64,000 nucleotides of DNA from Anaerolinea thermophila UNI-1 (GTDB lineage: Bacteria; Chloroflexota; Anaerolineae; Anaerolineales; Anaerolineaceae): positions 2,976,001-3,040,000 of the forward strand of contig NC_014960.1 of the NCBI RefSeq assembly GCF_000199675.1, given 5' to 3'. A program made the position numbers and the translations under genes. Numbering within the stretch: the first letter of the stretch is position 1; each line of letters opens with the position of its first letter. The notes under the pieces were generated by a model that worked only from the letters and a program-made list of their open reading frames with translations, made no database searches and was not told where the DNA came from. Shown piece after piece: positions 36,562-45,624 of this stretch.

Positions 36562-38464
36562 ATGGATACGACCACATACGTTGACGTTTTTCCTGTTATT
36601 CCTGAAGCATTGCCCAAATTATTTGCCTACGCGATTAAAGTAGTGAGCGATGATGCATCGGCGATAGGTGGGAGTTGGTGTATCGCTTACGGAATAAGTT
36701 TGGTGGGAACTGGATATGGTGCGGCGGTCAAATTGTCACAGACAAAATAGTCCCTGATGACACAATTAAAGAATTTCTGAAGCAGCTATGGACTGAGGAA
36801 CCGTTGAAGGATGTACAGAGCATTACTCCCAACCCAACATGGGAGCCTTCAGCTTGGGAGCAAGGTGATTTCGCGGCTCGGGGTTTGCTCGCAAACTACC
36901 AAACAGAGATCAGGAGAGTGCTTGAACCAAAAAGACAGAATTTTGGCAAAGTCCGAACCGACCGCGATTATGCTTTGCGTGGTTGGGCAGTGAACAACGA
37001 ACCAGCAGTTTCTATCGCTGTTTCGTCCAATATTTTTCACACCCAATTATTGCATGAGTTTGCTGCTACCTTGAAAAGTCCGCAAGAACTTATCGGAATA
37101 ATGGTTGCTGTGGATAAAAAGGATTTTAAAGGGACAATCATCGAGATTACTGGCAACGTTCGAGAAATGCGCGAGTGGTTGCTAAGTAAATCAAGCGATG
37201 AGATGACACGTAATCTGATTAGCCACGCTCCTGATGATGAATTGACCGTCAAGATCGAAACACGTACAAGCCAGTATATCTATATCGCTAGTATGTTGCG
37301 CCCTGTCGTACGAATGGGCGATCTCAAAAAATTTGGAGTGGATCCGCGCCAAGTTTCCAAAGCCTTACGGCTTGATCCGCCAATTAGATATAGTCTTGTC
37401 CGCGAAATCGCCGCTATTGGCAAAAAGCACGGAATTCTTGCAGACAGTTTTGAGTCAAGATCACTGCCGCAAGCATTCTTGAGCTCGAGTGATGTTGGTT
37501 TTATGCCTGAATTACGCGTCGGCAACAATCAAATTCATCACGGCGAAGGGCAACGTATTTATCGAAGCTTGGAAAAATATGGCGTATTTAAACGTTCAAG
37601 CGCGTTTCCTGACAAGAATCACCCCATAAAGATCGGAATAGTTAACGCATCACCGCAGGTCGCACAACAGGCATTGATGACATTCCTGCGTGAACTTAAA
37701 GCCGCGTTAGAGAAGTTGAATTTCTCTATTCAATCGGTTGAAGTCAATGGGCAACGCCAACAAAAGATTGAGATACTTTCAAGAGCAAATTTGGAAAACG
37801 CGGTAAACTGTCTCGAGTCGGCAAAGCCTGACATTCTACTTGCTTTATTTCCTGGAAGTGCACGCTATGACGAATGGGAAGATGATGAAGAAGATAGCAT
37901 GTATCACGTCTTCAAGTCGTTGACAATGCGATATGGTCTCCCAAGTCAAGTTATCTATGAAGATACATTCTCTGAACAATATGCTATGGACAATATCGTG
38001 CTGGGTATATTAGCCAAGACAGGGAATGTGCCGTTCGTTTTAGCGAAGCCGCTTCCTTACGCTGATATTGTTGTTGGGATTGATATTGCTCGCAGAGCAA
38101 AACAAAAGTTGTCAGGAACTGTGAATGCGACGGCTATCGCAAGAATCTATTTTAGCGATGGTCAATTTTTACGATACATTATCCACGATGCACCGATTGA
38201 AGGGGAGACGATACCGAGTAGTATTCTGCGTAGTCTTTTCCCTCTCAAGGAATTTCAAGGTAAACGCGTTGTGATTCACCGTGACGGACAATTTCGTGGT
38301 GGGGAAAGAGCAGCATTGAAGGAATGGGCAAAACAGATTCGGGCAGAGTTCCATTTGGTTGAAGTAATCAAATCTGGAGCGCCCCGTCTTTATCAGAGCA
38401 CAGCCACCTCTGCCATAGATAGACCACCAAAGGGGTCAGCGTTTAAGGTAAGCGATACAGAAGT
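36562..38464 (+). pseudogene. Long prokaryotic Argonaute, frameshifted and truncated by an IS (cassette 2)
   Basis: The gene starts at the ATG at 36562 (MDTTTYVDVFPV) with AGAAGGAG upstream, 48 nt into the cassette. It shifts frame at about 36675-36695, then continues for over 590 residues. The MID domain (phosphate-binding Tyr and Lys in MYHVFKSL, Gln in GLPSQVI, NIVLGILAKTG) precedes a PIWI domain. Three of four catalytic residues are visible: Asp in VVGIDIAR, Glu in IEGETIP, Asp in VIHRDGQF. The IS at 38465 removes the last 70-100 residues, including the fourth. Long pAgos use guide-loaded cleavage against plasmids and phages. This copy should be inactive; its ancestor looked catalytically competent. 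Confidence 0.9.
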
Positions 38465-39380
38465 GCTCTGTTGCAAAGATAGGTTAGGAAGAGATACACC
38501 TAGCGGTGTATGTTGTAGACCAGTCCTTTGATAATCGGTTCTCGGTTTTGCAGGCTGCGTTTCCGCGAGCGGATGGCTTGCCCGAATTTGCGCTTGATGA
38601 CCGAATTCACGGTTTCGGTCTTCCAGCGTTGACCATAGAGACCATCCAGGCGAGCCGCAGAGACAAGCTCGCTTCTTGCTCGTCGTTCAGGGGCCAGCAA
38701 ATTTCCACCTCGCCGAACGGGTGGAATCAAGTCTTGAGGCCGGACAGTCCGACCATCGAACCCTGAATCGGCCAGCAAGACCCAAGCCCGACGTTTGGCA
38801 AACCGCCTGGCTTTGCGGCGCAGATAGCCCAGATAAGGGGCATCGCTACCTGGACCCCAGCCGGATTGCATCGCAAGGATGAATTGCGAGACAATTCCAA
38901 CGGCATAAACGCCCTTCGCCCAGTGGCGATAGGCTTTTCCCGAACGGCTTTGGTAGTAAGAACTGGCCGGGCCGGGTGAGAAGCCGGTACTATCGGCAGC
39001 CACCCCTTCTTCTTCAGGCCGTCCGATTTCCTCGAGCAAGGTCTCGTTCATGCGCATCCAATCCGCTTTGCGTATCTTGGCGTAGGTACGTTGCAGGGTC
39101 GTATGATCGGGAACACGCGGTAATTCCAGCTCCTTACCAACCGCATCGCTTGCCAGCAGCCATTCTTCCATGTCGCGATAGCTGAGATTCAGGTAGAACA
39201 TCAACAAAACACAGGCCCCCAACTGCGGCAACGTGAAGTGATGGGGACTCTTGGCATGTGAATACATCGGTAATGCTTGTTTGGCAAGCCGGTAGGCGAT
39301 CCTCGCCACTCGGACGTATCTGCTTTCTCGTGTGGTCATACCGTATGTTTACCACATTTCAACCATGATTGCAACAGAGC
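38465..39380 (-). mobile_element. Complete 916-bp insertion sequence
   Basis: Perfect 12-bp terminal inverted repeats bound it: GCTCTGTTGCAA (38465-38476) and TTGCAACAGAGC (39369-39380). Partial similarity extends inward. It holds one DDE transposase gene. No target-site duplication is visible (AGT on the left, AAA on the right), and it cuts off two different genes, one on each side. That suggests deletion of DNA next to the element after insertion. Confidence 0.9.
38500..39339 (-). CDS. IS4/IS5-type DDE transposase
   Basis: 279 residues. An N-terminal helical domain (HHFTLPQLGACVLLMFYLNLSYRDMEEW) is followed by the RNase H-like DDE core. The first Asp is in VAADSTGFS, the second in VLLADSGFDGR, and the final Glu lies in the RWKTETVNSVIKRKFG helix. 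This is the IS4/IS5-like layout; the exact family is not resolved by eye. The gene fills the element between its inverted repeats and appears intact, so the IS may still be mobile. Confidence 0.92.
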   Translation of the reverse strand: MTTRESRYVRVARIAYRLAKQALPMYSHAKSPHHFTLPQLGACVLLMFYLNLSYRDMEEWLLASDAVGKELELPRVPDHTTLQRTYAKIRKADWMRMNETLLEEIGRPEEEGVAADSTGFSPGPASSYYQSRSGKAYRHWAKGVYAVGIVSQFILAMQSGWGPGSDAPYLGYLRRKARRFAKRRAWVLLADSGFDGRTVRPQDLIPPVRRGGNLLAPERRARSELVSAARLDGLYGQRWKTETVNSVIKRKFGQAIRSRKRSLQNREPIIKGLVYNIHR

Positions 39381-40150
39381 AAATTGTAGTTATTTTTTTC
39401 CCACAGAATTTCGCCTTTCCATATCATACGTCTACTTATAAAGAAGTTGCTTATCAAATGATGCGATGGAATATAATCAGAAAACAGAGGCTGTATATTA
39501 ACTGCTATTCGCCCACCAAATTTTAAAACCCGTATGCATTCATCGAAAATAGCAAATAATTTTTCAAAGTATAGATCCCATTTATGCGCATCGTCTTGCC
39601 TCTCATATTCAAGCCCAAAATTATATGGTGGAGATGTAAAAATTAGATCTATTGAGTTGTCAGGTATCTTCTTCAGAACTTCCAAACTATCCCCACAAAA
39701 AATTTGATTGGTCATTTCAGGTGGCAGTTGATTGCTGATTTTTGAAAAGTTATTGTCCTGCGCATAGTAATACTGAGACCTATTTTGTTCTTTGGCTTTT
39801 CGGTTACGGACTTTTCTTTCAATATCAAAATTAACATATTGACGTTTTCCTGATCTGATACCATAACTTCCAATTTTGCTAACCTCCTCATATATTTTTT
39901 GCAGTAATTCTCCCGCTTTACGTGAAGAGCTAGGATTATTAGCAGAAAACAAGTCATGGGCGGTGAGCATTTCAATGTTTCTTTGTAATAATTTGATATC
40001 TAATGTGTGGAAATAAAACACATATCCTATTGAATTTATTTCAACAAATGGGCGTGGATCAGGTTGTTGTGATAAGCAGTTATTAACAATATCCAAAACT
40101 TTTTTGTCTACTTCAAAATTTGTTAACTGGATGGATTTATAGTCTGCCAT
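39381..40150 (-). pseudogene. N4/N6 DNA methyltransferase, C-terminus removed by the IS
   Basis: About 256 residues remain. The first 130 are helical and poorly conserved. The methyltransferase block then begins: NQIFCGDSLEVLKKIPDNSIDLIFTSPPY (shown here in parts: GDSLEVL near 152 and the catalytic TSPPY near 167), and later VLKFGGRIAVNI. TSPPY is typical of N6-adenine or N4-cytosine enzymes. The frame runs out at GEILWEKNNYN, where the IS end begins; its last residues would be encoded by the IS repeat. Several SAM-binding and target-recognition segments are missing, so it is probably dead. No matching restriction enzyme is seen. AT-rich codons mark it as foreign. Confidence 0.85.
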
Positions 40151-40437
40151 ACTTATATTTTACCTTACCTACATAACTATCTACCGATGCATAAGAAGCA
40201 CACAAGTTCTTGGGTGAAATTCTCTTGAGCACCATTATAACAATACAATGGAAAAGGCAAGTTGATTTGAAATTCAGAAAGATTCATCTTTTACCTCCCA
40301 TTATATTTGATTTATTGGTCACCATTAATTCCGATTCTCAATTCTATGCCTCTAACCATATAATGTGGTAAACATTATTGTGTTTATTTTATTCCAACTC
40401 TTTTACCGCTTTTCCAGAAATTGTATACAGCCTTTTC
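40151..40437. other. AT-rich gene-free stretch
   Basis: No coding region, RNA or att site is recognised. It separates the AT-rich methyltransferase remnant from two GC-rich genes and probably contains the join between foreign and host-like DNA. Confidence 0.4.
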
Positions 40438-40689
40438 CTACCCCGCCATTTGCCTTGCCAGCCAACCCCCTGCCCACGCCAGCCCGCCCAGCCCCAGGGG
40501 ATAGACAAGGAACAGGAAGACTGCATCCTGCCAGCGCAAGGCGCGCAGGGCTGATGTCAGCCCCTGCGCCGAGACGCTTTGCAGGAAGGTGTACCACGTG
40601 GCGAGATGGAGCGCACCCGCCAGCAGATTCAGCAGGATGGCGCCCGCCAGTACAATCCACCCAACCAGAAACATCCGCAGGATGAGCAT
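40438..40689 (-). CDS. Small two-helix membrane protein
   Basis: 83 residues from the ATG at 40689; a TTG 15 nt earlier overlaps the mgsA stop. Two hydrophobic segments (about 5-27 and 52-75) flank a short loop, so it should be a small inner-membrane protein. No family is recognised. It sits directly downstream of mgsA on the same strand, with host-like GC content, and is probably co-transcribed. Confidence 0.65.
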   Translation of the reverse strand: MLILRMFLVGWIVLAGAILLNLLAGALHLATWYTFLQSVSAQGLTSALRALRWQDAVFLFLVYPLGLGGLAWAGGWLARQMAG

Positions 40690-40700
40690 GGCGGATTCTC

Positions 40701-41156
40701 TCAAACTTCGCGGTGAATCTTGTGGGAGAAATCGGGCAGAATGCGCGTGTAGGGGCTTTCCATGAGCGGAGAAGAAATCAGGTAATCGGCAGTGGCGCGG
40801 TTGGATGCGGTGGGGATGTTGTACAGCACCGCCACACGCAACAACGCCTTCACGTCGGGGTCGTGGGGTTGCGGCTCCAGCGGATCCCAGAAGAAGATCA
40901 GGAAGTCAATCTTGCCTTCCACGATTCCCGAGCCGATTTGCAAATCGCCGCCCAGTGGCCCGCTTGCCAGTACGCTGACGGGCAAGCCGGTGTTTTCCAT
41001 GATTAACTTTCCCGTCGAAGCCGTGGCATACAGGAAATGGCGGGCGAGTGTGCCTTTGTTGAAATCCACCCATTCCAGCAGTTCCTGTTTCATGCCATCG
41101 TGAGCAATCAGAGCGATGTGTTTTTTGGCTTGAGAAACCAGTTTGCGTTCGTGCAT
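40701..41156 (-). CDS. mgsA: Methylglyoxal synthase
   Basis: 151 residues, the usual length. The enzyme eliminates phosphate from dihydroxyacetone phosphate to give methylglyoxal, a glycolytic overflow bypass. Visible features are IALIAHDGMK at the start, the STGKLI phosphate-binding turn, GPLGGDLQIG with the catalytic Asp, and FFWDPLEPQPHDPDVKALLRVA. All key residues appear intact. GC content and codon use match the host rather than the surrounding AT-rich cassettes, so its presence inside the island suggests rearrangement of host DNA into the region. Confidence 0.95.
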   Translation of the reverse strand: MHERKLVSQAKKHIALIAHDGMKQELLEWVDFNKGTLARHFLYATASTGKLIMENTGLPVSVLASGPLGGDLQIGSGIVEGKIDFLIFFWDPLEPQPHDPDVKALLRVAVLYNIPTASNRATADYLISSPLMESPYTRILPDFSHKIHREV

Positions 41157-41321
41157 GTGTGCCTGCCTTTCTTGACCGTCTCTGTCACCATTATATCCAT
41201 AACCCGGTAAAGAGTATTCGAATGCGGGTGAAGAAATTGTTAAGGTTTTTCACATTATTGCAAACTGAAAATGCGCCCCGGCAATGGCTCCATAGTGTTG
41301 CACTATCAGAGTTTTTAAATG

Positions 41322-41350
41322 TTGACAACTATTATTTTTTTTTTTATAAT
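41322..41350 (+). promoter_or_regulatory. Consensus promoter for the gene at 41432
   Basis: TTGACA (41322-41327), 17-nt spacer rich in T, TATAAT (41345-41350): a full consensus match. A perfect short palindrome ATAGTG-TTG-CACTAT lies 16 nt upstream (41292-41306) and could be an operator. Confidence 0.8.
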
Positions 41351-41431
41351 ATAGGCAAAAGTGTTTATTACCAAACATTACCGCATTAAAGATTTCAAAG
41401 TTTATCCCTGAATATTGTGAAAGGATTCTGT

Positions 41432-42319
41432 ATGTCCGACAAACGGTACTTCTGGATAGGAACATTGCTTCTGTTTGGAGTTCTGGTATTTCTTGTTCAA
41501 CAGGAAATTGTTCGCGCCTCTGCGCTTGAAAAAGACCAGGCGCGGGATTTTGTCCAATACACGTTAGTTGAACATATTATCCCCGACGATGTAGATCTGT
41601 CCGTAGATTGGACCCGAGAATCTCCAACAGTTGACAGGCAAGAATTAGCAAAAGCCCTTGAACGGATTGAGGCTATCCCCTCGTTTCATGGCCCCGGTTG
41701 GGTGCATCGGGTGTACGTTGGTTATCAGGTACCGCCCGATCCTCCGCATCCACTCCATCCTAAGGACGGTTATCATGTTCTGGAAGAGTGGTTGTACGTC
41801 AATAAGGTTGGTGTGGTAGAGAAAATTTTGCAAACCAGTGCTGACCTGCAGGGGAATCTTTTGCAGGAGATTGCTTGTGCGGAGGAAATTTGTGGCAACC
41901 TTTCAAAAGCCGGGCTTGTGGAATTCAAGGATGAGCCTCTGACTCAGCCTTTCCAGCCATATCGTTTTAACCAGAATGAGGCTCCAGCGCTTCTTCAAGA
42001 ATTATACGCTTCTAACAAGGAAACTTGGGGGTGGATGGAAGAGCGAGAGATGGGAAAAACGCTCTTTGTTGCCTCTTATGGGAAAAATACAGCCGAACAA
42101 ATAAGTCAGATTCCCGGATTTGAAGGCACGTTGATTCAGTATGGGATTCTGGTAGATTCGGGGGTGCTGGCACACTTCAGCCTGTACGAGAAGAGAGATG
42201 GTGCCTTTGTCCTGAATTCTACGGATGATCTGGTGCTCTTTGAGACTCTCCCGAGTAATCCTGAAATTGAACGCAGAATTGCCTCGGCTGTAAAAATTTT
42301 GAAGGAGATAGCAGAATGA
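41432..42319 (+). CDS. Unknown membrane-anchored or exported protein
   Basis: 295 residues from the ATG at 41432, preceded by AAAGGA; a GTG at 41417 is weaker. One N-terminal hydrophobic helix (about 6-24) suggests a signal anchor, with the rest outside the membrane. The body is acidic and Trp/Tyr-rich with two similar-length halves, and no family motif is recognised. Its stop overlaps the next start (ATGA), so the two are an operon. It has its own consensus promoter. It lies at the distal end of cassette 2, close to that cassette's attC. Confidence 0.65.
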   Translation: MSDKRYFWIGTLLLFGVLVFLVQQEIVRASALEKDQARDFVQYTLVEHIIPDDVDLSVDWTRESPTVDRQELAKALERIEAIPSFHGPGWVHRVYVGYQVPPDPPHPLHPKDGYHVLEEWLYVNKVGVVEKILQTSADLQGNLLQEIACAEEICGNLSKAGLVEFKDEPLTQPFQPYRFNQNEAPALLQELYASNKETWGWMEEREMGKTLFVASYGKNTAEQISQIPGFEGTLIQYGILVDSGVLAHFSLYEKRDGAFVLNSTDDLVLFETLPSNPEIERRIASAVKILKEIAE

Positions 42320-42676
42320 GCAGGTTTCCTTCAAAATGCTCAAAATCTTTTATTACGGCGATTTTTTTATCGCTCGTGTGTGGTTTGGTAATTGTCTATG
42401 CCAACACGGACGCAAAGCAATACAGAAGCGTTTTTAGTTTCTTCACTGCCTCCTTTCAAAGGTAGCACGCCACGTCCGCTTCAAATCAGGACAGAGCCAT
42501 CTTTCCGAATCGAAAATGCTATCCATTCGGTGCTATCGCTGACACTCCTGCATTATGGTTCGGTTAGAGAGCCGCGTTTGCCAGTGACGATTCATTACAG
42601 CGATAAGATTGCAGAATTGTCACTACTTGGCATCAAACCAAAAGACTTAGAAGGAGATTTGCCGTTCTGGTTGTAA
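42316..42676 (+). pseudogene. Small exported protein split by a probable frameshift
   Basis: An ATG overlapping the previous stop starts a signal-peptide-like sequence (SFITAIFLSLVCGLVIVYA), but that frame stops at 42463 after 49 codons. A second frame, open from 42392 to 42676, continues with a plausible soluble domain (LPPFKGSTPRPL, then LPVTIHYSDKIAEL). Joining the frames at about 42410-42425 gives one exported protein of about 120 residues. The alternative is that only the short 49-residue peptide is made. No family is recognised. Confidence 0.55.
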
Positions 42677-42702
42677 TGGCAGGAAAATTTCAAGGCGTGA
42701 GC

Positions 42703-42779
<77 letters not shown>

Positions 42780-42905
42780 TGCTCATTCTTGCTTACTCTA
42801 ATGAGCAAGAGAAAGGAAACTATAACACAACAAGCCGTAACCCCGTATCATATCTTTCATCGTGTACCACCAATCAAATCGTCAGAAATTGAAAGGAGAG
42901 CCAAA

Positions 42906-44195
42906 ATGTCAACATCAAAATCAAGTTTTTGGAAACGGATTTACGTTGCGGCTGTCGTAATTACCACAGTTGTAATAGGTACAATTGGCGCAGTGCCTTT
43001 ATCTACCGCGAGCGCATCCTCGGTTAATGAACAAACAATATCACAAGATGTCAAGATACTCCTATCAGATTACAGCATGTACCTATCTAATGGTCAAATT
43101 TTTCGCCCAGCGTACTACACAGTGGAAATGGAAAAACTAATTCAAGAAAGGCGAGCATACTATGATGAATTTTTCAATGTCGGATTACACATCAATCTAC
43201 TGCAAATAAAATCCGAGTTCCTTGTTGACGAAAAGACTACTGAGAAACGAGACGGTGACACTATACACGTTCATATAACCGAAAAAGTAACTCTGCTAGG
43301 CACACCCAAAATTTCCTCTTCAAAGGAGTATCCTCTTATTCAAGCAGCCTATTGGGCAATCTCCGAAACAGATGACACAAGAGTAAAAAACGCGCTGGAG
43401 AACTTCATAGAAAATATGTCTGAAGGCGTGAATGAATCGATTCGAGATGGTGTAGAAATTGCGTTTATCGTACATCATGACATAGTCATTAAGGCAGGAG
43501 ATAAAGGGCAATTTCAATTTATTAGCGACTCTTTTACGGACAAGAGCAATGATAACATTGAAGGAAATGACAATGTAGCGTGGAGTGATAATGAATTTAC
43601 GAGAAGCAAACCAGACTTAACAAGGATGCCGGATTACATCATTTACAATACAACCATCGAGGAAATTGGTAAATGGTTGTTGGATGATTACTCTAGGTCT
43701 TACAGAGAGGATAGGGAGTATCTTGCAACGGAAACCTACAACCGCCAAAATGCCAGAAGTTATATAAACACATACACATCTAATCCTAACGGCAAGTATT
43801 GCCCCAACACAAGCGTTCCTCAAGACAAAACAAAATATAACCCTTACTATATTGCACAGGAACCATGTGTTGACTGTGTCAATTATGTTTCACAGGCAAT
43901 TAAAGCGGGAGGATACCAAACGGATAATACTTGGAAACCATATACTTATGCTTGGATTAACACATACGGTTTGAGGGACTACTTGCTTTACACAAAAGAA
44001 GTAGGGGTATGGTATTCCAATTTAACATCCCTACAGGTTGGGGATATTGCATTTACTGGAAATTACAGCCATGTAGTGATGGTGGGTGCTGTAAGTCCGC
44101 ATCGCTACAGTGGTCATACTAGCGATAGAAAAATCTATAGTTGGAATTCATCTCTAACTCGCTACATGCACATTTTAGAGATACCGGGTGGATAA
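42906..44195 (+). CDS. Secreted amidase-like protein (Amidase_6/CHAP-like fold), cassette 3
   Basis: 429 residues from the ATG at 42906, with GAAAGGAGA upstream; longer frames would start inside the attC. A signal peptide covers about 1-38 (hydrophobic core then STASASS). The middle (about 40-270) is an unassigned domain. The C-terminal domain (about 275-425) looks like the putative amidase family: YNRQNARSYINTYT, then the catalytic Cys in DCVNYVSQAIKAGG and the His in GNYSHVVMVGAV. Such NlpC/CHAP-related enzymes usually cut amide bonds in peptidoglycan. It could act on competitors or on the host wall. AT-rich. Confidence 0.82.
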   Translation: MSTSKSSFWKRIYVAAVVITTVVIGTIGAVPLSTASASSVNEQTISQDVKILLSDYSMYLSNGQIFRPAYYTVEMEKLIQERRAYYDEFFNVGLHINLLQIKSEFLVDEKTTEKRDGDTIHVHITEKVTLLGTPKISSSKEYPLIQAAYWAISETDDTRVKNALENFIENMSEGVNESIRDGVEIAFIVHHDIVIKAGDKGQFQFISDSFTDKSNDNIEGNDNVAWSDNEFTRSKPDLTRMPDYIIYNTTIEEIGKWLLDDYSRSYREDREYLATETYNRQNARSYINTYTSNPNGKYCPNTSVPQDKTKYNPYYIAQEPCVDCVNYVSQAIKAGGYQTDNTWKPYTYAWINTYGLRDYLLYTKEVGVWYSNLTSLQVGDIAFTGNYSHVVMVGAVSPHRYSGHTSDRKIYSWNSSLTRYMHILEIPGG

Positions 44196-44290
44196 CTTCT
44201 AAATCGAGGTATAGGGCTTCGTTTTGAGCTTATCTGAGCAGCAAAGCGAAGCCCTGTAATCTATCGAGAAGGAAATTCAAGCAATTTGAT
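44196..44290 (+). other. Long imperfect hairpin between the two cassette 3 genes
   Basis: AGGGCTTCG (44222-44230) pairs with CGAAGCCCT (about 44248-44256) and further imperfect pairing extends outwards. There is no T-run, and no AAC/GTT boxes, so neither a classic terminator nor an attC is supported. It may attenuate transcription or be a decayed site. Confidence 0.4.
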
Positions 44291-44312
44291 TCAAGCATTT
44301 TGAGAGGAAAAA

Positions 44313-45461
44313 ATGATATTCAGTAAGCGCATCAAATTACTTGGCATTACTGGCATAATCTTGCTAATCGGTATTGTTGGACTGTTGGTTCTTAAGACTA
44401 TAAATTCTAGCAGTAATTCATCTCGTCCATCAATTATGCTCGCTACCATCAGAGAGAATAATGGACAAAGGCAACTTGAATTCCTTTGCGTGGAAACAAA
44501 TAACTGCTTACCAAGCCTTGACATAGAGAATAAGCATTTAGAGAACCTTGCATCTTTGCATATAGGACCCACATATTACATCGAGAACAGCAATATCTTT
44601 GTTTCGTTTTGGGAAGCAAATACTCTCATGCTCAAACTTAACACCCAAACTCTTGAAACCACCTATTTCGATCTGGGTACAGATATCGATTTGGGCATAT
44701 TAACCCTACCATTAAATAAAAACCTAATACTTGCCAGCAGCCGTGGAACGCTGTTAGTTGTAAACGACAATTTGCTTCCACAAAAAATCCAATTAAATTT
44801 GCAAGATTCTAACTATATCCGACAATTGGTTCACAGAAACGAAAGTGAAGTCGTTGCGCTTAATAATATTCCAATAAAAAGTGGGGATACCATTTCAGCG
44901 CAAATATTTATTGTCAACCCAAAGACAGGCGCAGTTGTGGAAAAACACTTACCAGTACCTGAATTTAAAGAATTATTTCCTGGAGAAGCCTTAATAGAAA
45001 AACAAAAATACAATTTGACAATCGCCAGTGTTAGCCCTGATTTACGGACTCTGTACTATACTTACTATTACACAGACGATGGTGAAAGTCTAAAAACAGC
45101 ATTGGGAATGTTTGACACTCAAACTATGAACGATAAGGGTTTTAACTATGACATCAACTGTGTAAGCATGAACGGTTATTCTCAGTATAAAGGCTTTTTG
45201 TATTCAAGCAAACTCTACTCAGAAGGAGGAGGTGATATTGCATCACTAATAGAGATGAAATTTCTAAAACCACTAATCCCTTTAGATAGATTGCTAGGCA
45301 GACCATCCAAAGCGCTTATAACCCCATTTGGCAAGTATTTTGTACTAGGAACTAATCACCAAGTGATAGTTCTAACGCAAAATGGAACTGTCGTTGACGA
45401 ATATGAGCTACCCTTAGACTGGGTGGGCAGGGATTATGTAATTGTCGAGTATAGAGAGTGA
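44313..45461 (+). CDS. Unknown exported or membrane-anchored protein, cassette 3
   Basis: 382 residues; the ATG has GAGAGGAAAA upstream. An N-terminal hydrophobic helix (about 9-29) acts as a signal anchor. The rest shows repeated short beta-rich stretches (for example NLILASSRGTLLVVND and ALITPFGKYFVLGTNHQVIVL), which suggest a beta-propeller-like fold, but no blade motif is certain. It shares cassette 3 with the secreted amidase, so it may be an immunity or partner protein for that enzyme; this is inference from position only. Confidence 0.65.
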   Translation: MIFSKRIKLLGITGIILLIGIVGLLVLKTINSSSNSSRPSIMLATIRENNGQRQLEFLCVETNNCLPSLDIENKHLENLASLHIGPTYYIENSNIFVSFWEANTLMLKLNTQTLETTYFDLGTDIDLGILTLPLNKNLILASSRGTLLVVNDNLLPQKIQLNLQDSNYIRQLVHRNESEVVALNNIPIKSGDTISAQIFIVNPKTGAVVEKHLPVPEFKELFPGEALIEKQKYNLTIASVSPDLRTLYYTYYYTDDGESLKTALGMFDTQTMNDKGFNYDINCVSMNGYSQYKGFLYSSKLYSEGGGDIASLIEMKFLKPLIPLDRLLGRPSKALITPFGKYFVLGTNHQVIVLTQNGTVVDEYELPLDWVGRDYVIVEYRE

Positions 45462-45471
45462 CATCAAAAAA

Positions 45472-45598
45472 GCAACCCAACAATGGCTGTATCGGACAGG
45501 GCTTCGCCCTGGTGGTATGCAGGGGTTTGGCTGGCAGCGGCTCTGGTTGGCAATTGAGTCTTGCTCGTCCGCCCTGCCGCTAAGCCTTGCCGTTGGGC
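45472..45598 (+). other. attC site of cassette 3
   Basis: R'' GCAACCCAAC (45472-45481) and R' GTTGGGC (45592-45598). The arms are GGCTGTATCGGACAGGGC and, on the other side, the partner of GGCTTAGCGGCAGGGC. They pair over most of their length. The R'' is an exact complement of GTTGGGTTGC at the cassette 2/3 junction. Confidence 0.85.
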
Positions 45599-45624
45599 GG
45601 CTATAGGCAGTACGGAGATTTCCT

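Noticed and set aside
36535..36750. A separate 71-residue gene before Argonaute
   Set aside because: It reads smoothly into the Argonaute N-terminus after one frameshift and starts at the cassette's ribosome site, so it is part of the pseudogene.
39359..39380. The last residues of the methyltransferase frame (LLCCNHG)
   Set aside because: They are encoded by the IS terminal repeat, not by the original gene.
44196..44290. A fifth attC between the two cassette 3 genes
   Set aside because: There is a hairpin but no AAC or GTT core boxes, and the junction rule seen at the other sites fails.
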